A DNA stretch of 64,000 nt. Origin: Cystobacter fuscus. GTDB taxonomy: Bacteria; Myxococcota; Myxococcia; Myxococcales; Myxococcaceae. The position numbers and the translations under genes were made by a program. The notes under the pieces were generated by a model. That model was not told where the DNA came from. It worked only from the letters and a program-made list of their open reading frames with translations, and ran no database searches. The stretch lies in assembly GCF_002305875.1 (NCBI RefSeq), contig NZ_CP022098.1, positions 8,122,001 through 8,186,000 of the forward strand. The letters are read 5' to 3'. Of the stretch, positions 26,655-35,300 are shown one piece after another (position 1 is the stretch's first letter; every line of letters starts with the position of its first letter).

Positions 26655-28264
26655 GCGCCCTCGCGAGCACGTGGACCACGGGCTATGTGAGCGTGGCGCT
26701 GCTGCTCACCCTGGGCTACGCGCTGCTGCGCGCCGCCCTCGCGAGCCTGGGGCGGCTGGGCCTCCACCTGTCGGCACGGCAGACGTTGTGGGCCGGGCGC
26801 GTGACGCTGGCGCTGGCGCTCCTGCTGCCCCCCGCGTGCATGAGCGTGCGCGGGCTGGTGCCCACCGGGCCGCTCTTCACCTTCGATCGCTCCGTGGTGC
26901 GGCTCACCACGCGATTGCCAGAGCCGGCCTGGAACGCGCCTCCACGCACCACCGCGTCCCCCCCCGCCGAGGCGCCCGCGTCCTTCCCGGTGGGGCTGGC
27001 CGTGGTGCTGCTGCTCGGGACGGCCACGGGGGTGCACTGCGCGCGGGAGCTCCGTCAGCACCTGCGGCTGCTCCGCCAGCTCGAAGCGCTGCCCCGCGTG
27101 CGCCAGGTGGGCCGTGTGGCCGTGGTCCTCCTCGACACCGGGGCCACCGCCTTCTCCACCTGGTTCCCGCGTCCGGCGCCCCACCCCAGCGCCTGGGTGG
27201 CGGTGCCCGCCCATCTCCTGGAGGACCCACCGGGCCTGCGGATGACGGTCCTGCACGAGCTCCAACACCACCGCCAACGCGACACGGTGCTCGCCTACGT
27301 GCGCCTGCTCCTGGACGGGCTCTTCTTCTGGAACCCCGCGGTGCGCGCCTTCGGGCGCTGGCTCGCCACCCGCCAGGAGTTCGCCTGCGACGAGGCGCTC
27401 GTCTCCGGAGGCAAGGCCCGTCCGCACGACTACGCACGCTGCCTGCTCGACGCGGCCCTGCGCGCCTCGGGTTCACCCCCGCTTCCCGTCAGTGTCACGG
27501 GCATGGCCCACCCCACCACCAGGAGGATCGAAATGCTGTTCCAATCCCGTCCCAGCCGAAACCACCGCGCCCTCGGGCTCGTCGCCACCATCGCCCTGAC
27601 GCTCGTCCCCCTCACCCTGTGGGCACAGAGCGCCACCCGTGGCCGCGCGGTGACGCTCACCGAGGCCCAGGCCCTCGCGCGCTCCTCGCAACCCGAGGGC
27701 GACCTTCCCGTGGTGGTGGATGAGCTGGTGATGGAGAAACTCAACCAGCTGGTGACCACGCCCAAGGGCCGCGCCTTCATGAAGAAGGCCCTGGGGAACC
27801 TGGCCACCCACCGCGAGGCGCTCACGCGCACGCTGCGCGCCCGGGGGCTGCCGGAGGGGCTGCTGGCCGTGGCGATGGTGGAGTCGGCGGTGACCAACAT
27901 GCCGGAGACGTCGACGAATCCCTCGCTGGCTCCCGGCATGAGAGGCGCGGGAGTGTGGATGTTCATCCCCTCGACGGCGCGCCAGTATGGACTCCAGGTC
28001 GACGCGGAGCGTGACGAGCGGCTCGACGTGGCGCGAGAGACGGAGGCCGCCGCGGCCCTCTTCTCCGATCTGCACGGCCGCTATGGCGACTGGCGACTGG
28101 CGCTCGCGGCCTACAACCAGGGCGACAAGAAGGTGGACGAGGTGCTGAGCGCGACGGGCCAGCGCGATGCCAGCGCGCTCGCCCGCGCCGGCCACATCAA
28201 TGACTACGTGAGCACCGTGCAGGCCGGACTCCTCGTCCTGCGCAACCCCCACCTGCTCGACTGA
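26651..28264 (+). CDS. M56 (BlaR1/MecR1-like) membrane metallopeptidase fused to a lytic transglycosylase domain
   Basis: In the 537-residue protein, the N-terminal half is a BlaR1-type M56 protease with TM segments near residues 10-32, 47-63, 112-130 and 304-325, the zinc site HELQH (His202, Glu203, His206) and Glu243/CDEA at 246-249. BlaR1 normally ends in a penicillin-binding sensor; here residues ~355-537 are an SLT/MltD-like transglycosylase: catalytic Glu411 in AMVESAV, GAGVWMFIPSTARQYG, and LALAAYNQG. It would cut or sense glycan strands in the periplasm. It is coupled to the BlaI gene by an ATGA overlap. The prediction is a repressor-protease circuit sensing peptidoglycan itself. Confidence 0.85.
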   Translation: MSALASTWTTGYVSVALLLTLGYALLRAALASLGRLGLHLSARQTLWAGRVTLALALLLPPACMSVRGLVPTGPLFTFDRSVVRLTTRLPEPAWNAPPRTTASPPAEAPASFPVGLAVVLLLGTATGVHCARELRQHLRLLRQLEALPRVRQVGRVAVVLLDTGATAFSTWFPRPAPHPSAWVAVPAHLLEDPPGLRMTVLHELQHHRQRDTVLAYVRLLLDGLFFWNPAVRAFGRWLATRQEFACDEALVSGGKARPHDYARCLLDAALRASGSPPLPVSVTGMAHPTTRRIEMLFQSRPSRNHRALGLVATIALTLVPLTLWAQSATRGRAVTLTEAQALARSSQPEGDLPVVVDELVMEKLNQLVTTPKGRAFMKKALGNLATHREALTRTLRARGLPEGLLAVAMVESAVTNMPETSTNPSLAPGMRGAGVWMFIPSTARQYGLQVDAERDERLDVARETEAAAALFSDLHGRYGDWRLALAAYNQGDKKVDEVLSATGQRDASALARAGHINDYVSTVQAGLLVLRNPHLLD

Positions 28265-28369
28265 AAGCCTTCGCCTCCGCGAGTCGAAGGCACCCTCGCC
28301 GCGCCCAGGTGCTGGCCGTGGAGGCCCCGTTCGTTGAATGCTCCGGGCCTCTCACGGAGGTGTACCGAC

Positions 28370-28864
28370 ATGAAGGCTCAGGATCTCCAATACACGCTGG
28401 ATTGGATCGCCATCCGGGAACTGGTGGCCGAGTACGGACAGGCCATCGACTTCGGCAAGGACACGGGAGACTGGAGCCGCTGGGTGAACGTCTTCACGCC
28501 CCAGGTCACCGCGGACTACAGCCGGCTCTTCGAGGGCGAGCCCGTCACCATGGCGCGGGAGCAGATGGCCCAGGTGGGCGGCAACGCCCTGGCCACCTTC
28601 AACAGGGTCCAGCACGCCACGGCCAACACCGTGCGGACCCACTTCAAGAGCGACACGGAGGCCCAGGTGATGGCCTATGCGGACGTCGGCCACTTCTTCT
28701 CCGTGGGCGGCGTCACCCAGGAGTGGACCGTCGTCATCCGCTATACCCATGACCTGGAGAAGACCCCCGAGGGCTGGAGGATCCGCCGGGTGATGCTGGA
28801 TCCCATCCACTTCCGCGGCAACCCGCTGGGGCTCGACCTGGTCAAGGGCAAGCGGCTCGTCTGA
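28370..28864 (+). CDS. SnoaL-like / NTF2-fold protein
   Basis: The 164-residue protein fits the SnoaL-like_4 pattern: helical start DWIAIRELVAEYGQAIDFG, DWSRWVNVFTPQVTADYS, a middle NTVRTHFKSDTEAQVMAYADVGHFF, and a closing strand TPEGWRIRRVML. Such cone-shaped folds act as dehydratases, isomerases or ligand binders, and the sequence does not say which. ACGGAGG nine bases upstream fixes ATG at 28370. There is no partner gene on this strand. Confidence 0.8.
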   Translation: MKAQDLQYTLDWIAIRELVAEYGQAIDFGKDTGDWSRWVNVFTPQVTADYSRLFEGEPVTMAREQMAQVGGNALATFNRVQHATANTVRTHFKSDTEAQVMAYADVGHFFSVGGVTQEWTVVIRYTHDLEKTPEGWRIRRVMLDPIHFRGNPLGLDLVKGKRLV

Positions 28865-28870
28865 CTCCAT

Positions 28871-28896
28871 GGGAGCCGGCCATCAGCCGGGCTCCC
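28871..28896. terminator. Hairpin between convergent genes, possible terminator
   Basis: GGGAGCCGGC and GCCGGGCTCCC form a strong GC stem (one bulge) around a CATCA loop, directly between the SnoaL-like gene and the convergent 56-residue ORF. It has no T-tract, so intrinsic termination is uncertain. Confidence 0.4.
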
Positions 28897-28903
28897 CTCC
28901 CGC

Positions 28904-29074
28904 TCACGCGTTCGTCTTGGAGCCCTGGGCGTTCCCGCCGGAATCCATCGTCTTCTCCGGCGGCTTCTCCTCCTTGAGCGTCCCCAGGCTCGTGCTCCAC
29001 CACTCCGGACACAACAGGAGGAAAAGACCACCGAACGCCAACATGCCCACCAACGAGACCAGTACGATTTCCAT
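28904..29074 (-). CDS. Small single-TM membrane protein (56 residues)
   Basis: ATG at 29074 follows GAGAGGA at good spacing. The product opens MEIVLVSLVGMLAFGGLFLL, one transmembrane helix, then CPEWWSTSLGTLKEEKPPEK and a polar tail ending at TGA (28904-28906). N-out or N-in topology cannot be settled. Good codon bias and the ribosome site support it as real. I do not recognise a family. Confidence 0.55.
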   Translation of the reverse strand: MEIVLVSLVGMLAFGGLFLLLCPEWWSTSLGTLKEEKPPEKTMDSGGNAQGSKTNA

Positions 29075-29249
29075 GGGTTCCTCTCAGTCCTTCTCGACGC
29101 CATCAAAGGGAATGACTGGGCGGAGCGCGAAAGCACGCCCGGCCCCTCAGAGCTTTTCGACTCCCGTTCGGCACGGCGCGCGGGGACTCGGGCCTCCTCT
29201 CGTCAGGGCGAAAGGAAGTCCAGAACCCCGGGGCGCGCACCGGGAGGGA

Positions 29250-29645
29250 TCAGATGAGGAGCGAGCGGATGCGGAGGAAGACGGGGGGCCCCTGGGCGGG
29301 GGGCGTATCCCAGAGGGTGAGCGACAGGCGACCGCTGTCCTCGGGAGCCTGGAGGGTAGACCACACCGGCGGTGGGGACTGGGGAAGCCCGAGCGGGGAG
29401 GCGTGGCTGGAAACATCCACGAGGGCCGGCGCGGGAATGTGCCGGTCCAACGCGTCGCAGCAATCCTTCCGCAACGCCGTCTCGTCGTGAGAGGCCTTCT
29501 GCGCCTTCCTCTCCGCGTGAGGGCAGTCGCAGGCGGAGAGCGTCGCGGCTTGCTTCGGGCAGAAGTGCGCGAGCCCCACACCGCTGGCGACAGCCTGCCA
29601 GCCGAGCAGAAGCACGAGCGTGAAGAGACGAAGAGCCAGCGACAC
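29250..29645 (-). CDS. Secreted Cys/His-rich small protein
   Basis: The ~131-residue protein starts at GTG 29645 (AGGGAGGGG just upstream). The signal peptide is SLALRLFTLVLLLGWQAVASG. The mature part has a cluster HFCPKQAATLSACDCPH...HDETALRKDCCDALDRHIP with five Cys and four His that could bind a metal, followed by a Pro-rich beta tail (PPVWSTLQAPEDSG). The layout recalls small periplasmic metal-handling proteins, but no family match can be claimed and no metal-efflux genes are nearby. Confidence 0.5.
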   Translation of the reverse strand: MSLALRLFTLVLLLGWQAVASGVGLAHFCPKQAATLSACDCPHAERKAQKASHDETALRKDCCDALDRHIPAPALVDVSSHASPLGLPQSPPPVWSTLQAPEDSGRLSLTLWDTPPAQGPPVFLRIRSLLI

Positions 29646-29732
29646 GGTGCCCCTCCCTATAAGGGGATCGAGTGCCGGCCGCAACCCAGGTGTCTGGCCC
29701 GAAGCTGGGGGTCACCAGGGCCAGCGCCTGGC

Positions 29733-30305
29733 TCAGGGCTCTTCCCGAACGGGCGCCTCCGCCTCCTGAACGGGCTCCTCCTGGACAGGCCCCTCCTGAA
29801 CGGGCTCCTCCGCCTCGGTCCGCAACGTGCTGGCCACCAGGACCTCCTCGGAGCTGAGCACCTTGTCGAGATCCATCAACAACACGAACTTCTTCTCCCC
29901 CGCGGGCAGCCCCATCCCCAGCAGGTAGTCCACATGCACCGGCGCGCCGAACGACGGCGGCGGCACCACCTCCGCGGGCTGGAGCTCCAGCGCCTGCCCG
30001 ATGGCATCCACCAGCAGGCCCAGCACGAGCTGCTCCCCACCCAGATTCACCTCCACCACCACGATGCAGCTCCACTTCGTCACCGTGGCCGGTGGCAGTC
30101 CCAGCTTCACCGCCAGGTCCACCACGGGCACCACGCTGCCTCTCAGGTTGAAGACCCCTCTCACCCACATGGGCGCGCCGGGGATGCGCGTCACCGTGTC
30201 GTACTCGATGATCTCCTTCACCTGCAGGATGCCGAGCGCGAACTCCTCCCCGGCCAGGAGGAAGCTGAGGTACTGCGTGGAGATCTCGGGAGCCTGTTCG
30301 CTCAT
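29733..30305 (-). CDS. cheW: CheW-like chemotaxis coupling protein
   Basis: CheW links chemoreceptors to the CheA kinase. The 190-residue product has the fold markers QYLSFLLAGEEFALGILQVKEIIEYDTVTRIPGAP, VRGVFNLRGSVVPVVDLAVKLGL, CIVVVEVNLGGEQLVLGLLVDAIGQALEL, and VLLMDLDKVLS. It is longer than usual by an acidic repeat tail (PVQEGPVQEEPVQE). AGGAGA precedes ATG at 30305. It follows the MCP gene by nine bases and is surely co-transcribed. No cheA is in the window, so the pair must feed a kinase encoded elsewhere. Confidence 0.95.
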   Translation of the reverse strand: MSEQAPEISTQYLSFLLAGEEFALGILQVKEIIEYDTVTRIPGAPMWVRGVFNLRGSVVPVVDLAVKLGLPPATVTKWSCIVVVEVNLGGEQLVLGLLVDAIGQALELQPAEVVPPPSFGAPVHVDYLLGMGLPAGEKKFVLLMDLDKVLSSEEVLVASTLRTEAEEPVQEGPVQEEPVQEAEAPVREEP

Positions 30306-30314
30306 GGCCGTCTC

Positions 30315-31985
30315 CTAGAAGCGCTTGAACTCGCGATCCTCGTCCAGGAGCGCCGTGGAGGGCGGCTGCCGCGCTGACGGAGCCGCGGACCCGAGCCCCT
30401 GCGCCGTGGCCTTCAATCCATGCGAGACGGAAGCCCTCGGCACCACGGGGCGCGGCCTCGGCCGTGAGCCGCGCTCCCCTTCGGTCACTCGGAAGAAGGA
30501 CACCAACTGGCTGAGCGCCTCCGCCTGGGAGGAGAGCTCCTCCGCCGTGGACGCCAGTTCCTCCGAGGCCGACGCGTTGCGCTGCGTCACCTGGTCCACG
30601 TGCGCCATCGCCTTGCTCATCTGCCCCACCCCGGTGGCCTGCTCCACCGAGGCCGCCACCACCTCCTGCACCAGGTCCGTCGTCTTGCGGATGGAGGGCA
30701 CCAGCTCCGACAACAGCTCTCCCGAGCGCGTCGCCACCTTCACGCTGCCCGAGGCCAGCCCCGAGATCTCCCGTGCCGCCACCCGGCTGCGCTCCGCCAG
30801 CTTGCGCACCTCCGTGGCCACCACCGCGAAGCCCTTGCCGTGCACGCCCGCCCGCGCCGCCTCGATGGCCGCGTTGAGCGCCAGCAGGTTCGTCTGGTAG
30901 GCGATCTCCTCGATGATGGAGATCTTCTCCGCGATGGAGCCCATGGCCGCCACCGTCTCCTTCACCGCCTGGCCACTCTCCTCGGCGTCCCGGGCCCCCT
31001 GCAGGGCCATCTGCGCCATCTGCCGGCTGTGATCCCGGTTCTGGCTGATGCTGGCCGACATCTGCTCCAGGCTGGAGGTGGTCTCCTCCACGCTGCCGGC
31101 CTGCTCGCTGGTGCCCTGCGCCAGACTCTGCGAGGAGGAGGACACCTGCGCGGAGGCCGAGGCGAGCGCATCGGAGCCCTCGCGCACCTCACCGATGACC
31201 TCGGCCAGCTTGAGCACCATGCGCCGCATGGCCGCCAACAACCGGCCCGTCTCGTCCTCCGTCGCCACGTCGATGCGCACGGTGAGGTCTCCCTCGGCGA
31301 TGCGGTCCGCCACCGTCACCGCGCCGAGCAGCGGCCGCGAGATGGCCCGGGCGAGGAAATAGCAGAGCAGGAGGCCCACGAGGATGGCACCCCCCATCGC
31401 CCAGAGGATCCACTGCTGCGCCATCTCATGAGTCTTGTCCGCGGCATCCGAGGCCCGCTCGCCCGCCTTCAGGTTGATCTCCGCCAGTTGCGACAGCCTG
31501 GCGCTGGCGGCGTCGAAGGACTGCTGGGAGCGGCCGCGGAGCAGAGCGCGGGCGTCCTGGTTCTTGTTGCTCCTCGAGAACGCGATGACCTTGTCATGAT
31601 CCTCGAGGTACTCCTTCCAGAGCACCATGAACTCGTCGAACACGCGGCGCTCCTCCTCCAGGGAGATGAGCGCCTCGTACCGGTCGAGGTTGCGATCGAG
31701 CTTGTCGAGCTGCTCGCGCATCTGCCGCTCGTAGCCGGACATCTCCTCGGAGTTGAGGGACAGGACGTGCTGCAGCTCGGCGATGCGGAAGTCCGAGGTG
31801 TTGGTGTTCGCGTCCGAGACGTAGAGGGTGCTCGGCATCCAGTTGTCGGTGACCTCGTCGGACGCACGGCGCATCTGGCGCATCTGCTCGAGCGCGAAGA
31901 CGCCCAGGAGGCCCGTCAGGGCGAGCAGGATGAGGAAGGAAACGAGCAGCTTCGTGGCGATCTTCAGATTCTGGAACCAGATCAT
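30315..31985 (-). CDS. Methyl-accepting chemotaxis protein
   Basis: The 556-residue receptor starts at ATG 31985 ([14 protein letters not shown]); the open frame above it is ignored. TM1 is at residues ~10-30, a 4-helix-bundle sensor with conserved [11 protein letters not shown] and [10 protein letters not shown] at ~31-190, TM2 ([18 protein letters not shown]) around 195, HAMP, and the signalling hairpin with [20 protein letters not shown] at its tip. Methylation-type Gln/Glu pairs are present ([25 protein letters not shown]). There is no CheB/CheR-binding pentapeptide at the end. Its ligand is unknown; it is paired with the following cheW. Confidence 0.95.
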   Translation of the reverse strand: MIWFQNLKIATKLLVSFLILLALTGLLGVFALEQMRQMRRASDEVTDNWMPSTLYVSDANTNTSDFRIAELQHVLSLNSEEMSGYERQMREQLDKLDRNLDRYEALISLEEERRVFDEFMVLWKEYLEDHDKVIAFSRSNKNQDARALLRGRSQQSFDAASARLSQLAEINLKAGERASDAADKTHEMAQQWILWAMGGAILVGLLLCYFLARAISRPLLGAVTVADRIAEGDLTVRIDVATEDETGRLLAAMRRMVLKLAEVIGEVREGSDALASASAQVSSSSQSLAQGTSEQAGSVEETTSSLEQMSASISQNRDHSRQMAQMALQGARDAEESGQAVKETVAAMGSIAEKISIIEEIAYQTNLLALNAAIEAARAGVHGKGFAVVATEVRKLAERSRVAAREISGLASGSVKVATRSGELLSELVPSIRKTTDLVQEVVAASVEQATGVGQMSKAMAHVDQVTQRNASASEELASTAEELSSQAEALSQLVSFFRVTEGERGSRPRPRPVVPRASVSHGLKATAQGLGSAAPSARQPPSTALLDEDREFKRF

Positions 31986-32345
31986 GGGAGGGAGCGGCGA
32001 AGAGGAAGGTTTCAGGCCGCGGCGGGTTGCGCCACCTTCGAGGGCCACGGGGAGAATGCGGCCATGTCGAGGAGGGCGGCCACCCAGCCGTCATCTGGCA
32101 CGGAGGAGCCGGCCCGGGGAGTCCCTGGCGCAGGGGGCCCGAGGGCGCGAGCACCTGCCGACGCATGAGCGGCTTCTCCGTCCTCCCGAGGAAGACAGCA
32201 TGGACCTTCTCCCACCCGGGCGACATCCACCCGAGTCAAGAGCAAGCCTAAGCCTCGTGTTGACTGATCGACAACTTCCTGGACTCAAGCACAGGGGCCC
32301 CTCCCACGGCAGCCGGAGTCCGAGGCGGCCGAGCAAAACCCGAGG
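31986..32345. other. Intergenic region upstream of the MCP-cheW operon
   Basis: These 360 bases separate the second giant multi-kinase (ending at 32346) from the MCP start. Open frames here lack ribosome sites and cover all frames, as expected from GC bias. The stretch 32235-32290 is less GC-rich and is where the MCP promoter is most likely to be, but I cannot define -35/-10 boxes. Confidence 0.4.
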
Positions 32346-35300
32346 TCAGCCCCTGGCCGGACGTCGCGCGAGTTCACCGGGGAGCACCACGGTGAACTCC
32401 GCGTAGAGCCCCTCCTCGGACTCCACCCGCATCTTGCCGCCGAGCGCGCCGACGATGATCTCATGACTGAGGGACAGGCCCAGCCCGGTTCCCTCGCCCG
32501 CCGGCTTCGTGGTGAAGAAAGGCGTGAAGAGCTTGTCACGCACCGTGGCGGGGACACCGCCGCCGTTGTCGTGGACCCGGATCTCCACCTCGGAGCCTGT
32601 CCAGCAGGTGGACACCTTCAACCGAGGGGGCTCCACCCGGTTGCGCTGGGCCTTCTGGTGGGCCGAGTAACAGGCGTTGTCCACCAGGTTGAGGATGACG
32701 CGGCTCAGGTCCTCGGGCACCAGGTGACACTGGGGCAGGGTGTCGTCGAAGAAGGTGTCGATGCGCACGTCGCGCGGAGGACGCATGGCCCGAAGCCCGT
32801 GGTGGACGAGCCGGACCGCCTCCTCCACGATCTGGTTGATGGAGATGGGCTGCGGCTCACTCCGGTTGTTGCGCGCGTGCCGCAGCATCCCATTGATGAT
32901 GCCGCTGGCCCGCTGCTCGTGCGTACACACCTTGGAGATGTTCTGCTCCAACTCCTCCAGCAAGGGGCCGGACTCCTCCCGCTTGCCCTCCGCCTCGCGC
33001 AGCTCCCGCACCAGCTCCAGGGAGAGCTCGGAGAAGTTCTTCACGAAGTTCAGGGGATTCTTCAGCTCGTGGGCGATCCCCGCGGTGAGCGAACCGAGGA
33101 AGGCGAACTTCTCCTGGGTGATGATCTGCGCCTGCATCGTCTTGAGGCTTTGCAAGGCGTGCTGCAGCTCGGCGTTCTTGGAGTGCAGCTGCTCCGTGCG
33201 CTCCTGGACTCGCTGTTCGAGCGTCCGGTTGGACTCCGCGAGCTTCCGGTAGAGCCCGGCGTTCTCGATGGAGATGGCGGCCTGGGCCAACAGCATGCCA
33301 GCCACCCTGAGACGGTTGGTGTTGAAGGCGCCCGCGGTGAGGTTGTTCTCCAGGTAGACGAGGCCGAGCAATTGCTTGCGGTGGAGGATGGGGACGCAGA
33401 GCACCGAGCGGACGCCGTGGCGGGTGATATAGGGCTCGCCCCGGAAGGGCTCTTGGGCGGAGGCATCGTCGAGGAGCAGGTGCGTGCCGGTGTGGAGCAC
33501 CAGCTCGGCGATGCTCGGGCAGAGCACGTCGCTGTGGGCCATGCGTTGCACGGGCCGCAGTGGCGCGCTGCCGTTGCCCACCTCGCCCGAGGCCTCGACG
33601 AAGAAGTCATCCTCCCTTTGGAGCACGAGCACACAGCGCTGGGCGCCCGTGCTCTCCATGAGGATGTCGATGAGTTTGGCGGCGAGCTGCGGGAAGTGCA
33701 GCTCCCGGGAGATGGCCTGGGAGGCCTTCATCACCGAGGACACGTCGAGCACCTCGGTGAAGGAATCCGTGCTGGACAGGTCGGCGGTGGAAGCGAGCAC
33801 CGGGAACTCGCCGCTCGGGGGACGCGCCCTCGGCAGTCCGTCATGCTGGAGCTTGTGATCCCAGCCCCGGAGGGTGCCGCTGTAGAAATGCAGGAGGTGC
33901 GACTGCTCGGCGGCGAGATGCAGGACCTTGCCCGCGGCGCCCCACCGCTCATACGTGTTGAGGGCTTCCATCAGGTAGGCGGCGGCCAGGGGAGGACGGT
34001 TCAGCTCCGCCTGGAAGCGACAGGCCTGTTCACAGGCGATGGCCTCCACGCTGGTGAATCCGCTGGCGCGCGCCGCGGCGATGGCTTCCTCGTAACGGGT
34101 GTGCGCCTCGGCGTGCCGCCCCCGCACACGGGCGAGCTCCGCGCGGACCAGCAGGAGATAGGGTGAGAAGTTCTCCGGCGCGCGGTGGGCGCATTTCTCC
34201 AGGTACGCACACCGCTGCTCCATGAGCGCGAGCAGCTCCTGTTTCCGGTGTTCGCTGGCCGCCGGGTACACCGCGGCCGCGCTCAGTGCGTAATAGAAAG
34301 CATGTGTGGTCTGCAGGAACAACCCGGGAACCGAGCGCATCGTCTCGGCGCTCTCCTCCGCCACCTCCATTGCCTGCTCGAGCTGTCGGAACAGATAGTG
34401 CTGCTCGAGCAACACCCGTCCGGCGTGAGCCTTGTTCGCGGGCCACCGGAAGCAAGAGAGTTGGACGATCTGCCCTGGCATCTCCTGGGCGCCGGTCAGC
34501 AACGACAACGTCTGCCGGAACAGGCTGTGCAAATATTGGTTGTCGGGATCCTTCTGGGTCCCCAACAGGTCGGTGAATTTCTGGCTCTCCGCCAGGAGAT
34601 CCTGGAGTGGCTCTCCCAGGGACAGGCGCAACCAGCACTGCAAGATGAAGCAAACTTCCGCATACGGCCAGTCCCCACTCTCCAGGAGGATCTTGCAGGC
34701 CTCGGCGATCTGGGGAATGTCGGCGCGTGCGCTCTGCGTCCAGGGCTCGATGAACCCCGCATGACAGTAGAGGGCACGAGCGTATTGCCTCGGCTCCTGG
34801 AGGCGTGTGGCGAGCTCGATGGCGAGCAGGCCGAAACGCCGGCCGGTGACGGGGTCGTCGAGAAGCGTCGAGACGACGAAGCCATGAGCGGAGTAACCAT
34901 GGGGCGAGAAGCGGCAGTTGCCATGCTCCAGGCTCAGCCGGACCTGCCGGAACGCCATGAGGACGAGGAGCTTCTGGGCGGCCATGTAGGCGGCGACCGT
35001 GATGGCATTGAGCAACTCGGAGGCGAGCTCCGCGTTGGGATCGCTCATCCGCGGCAGGTCGAGCAACTCCCGGGTATCCCGGCCCGCCAGCAAGGCCTCC
35101 ACCTCCCGCAGCTCCGCGGCGAGGGTGGCCTCGTCGGGTGCGGAGGGAAGGTCGATTCCGAGCAGGCGCAGTCCCTCGAGGCCGAGTTCCACCGCCTCGC
35201 CGTGCCGATTGCCGAGGGAGCTCAAGATGGCCTGCAGGCAGAGGACACTGGCTCGCTGGGCCGGGGTGCGCGCCTGGGTGAGCAGGGTGGAGAACCCGGT

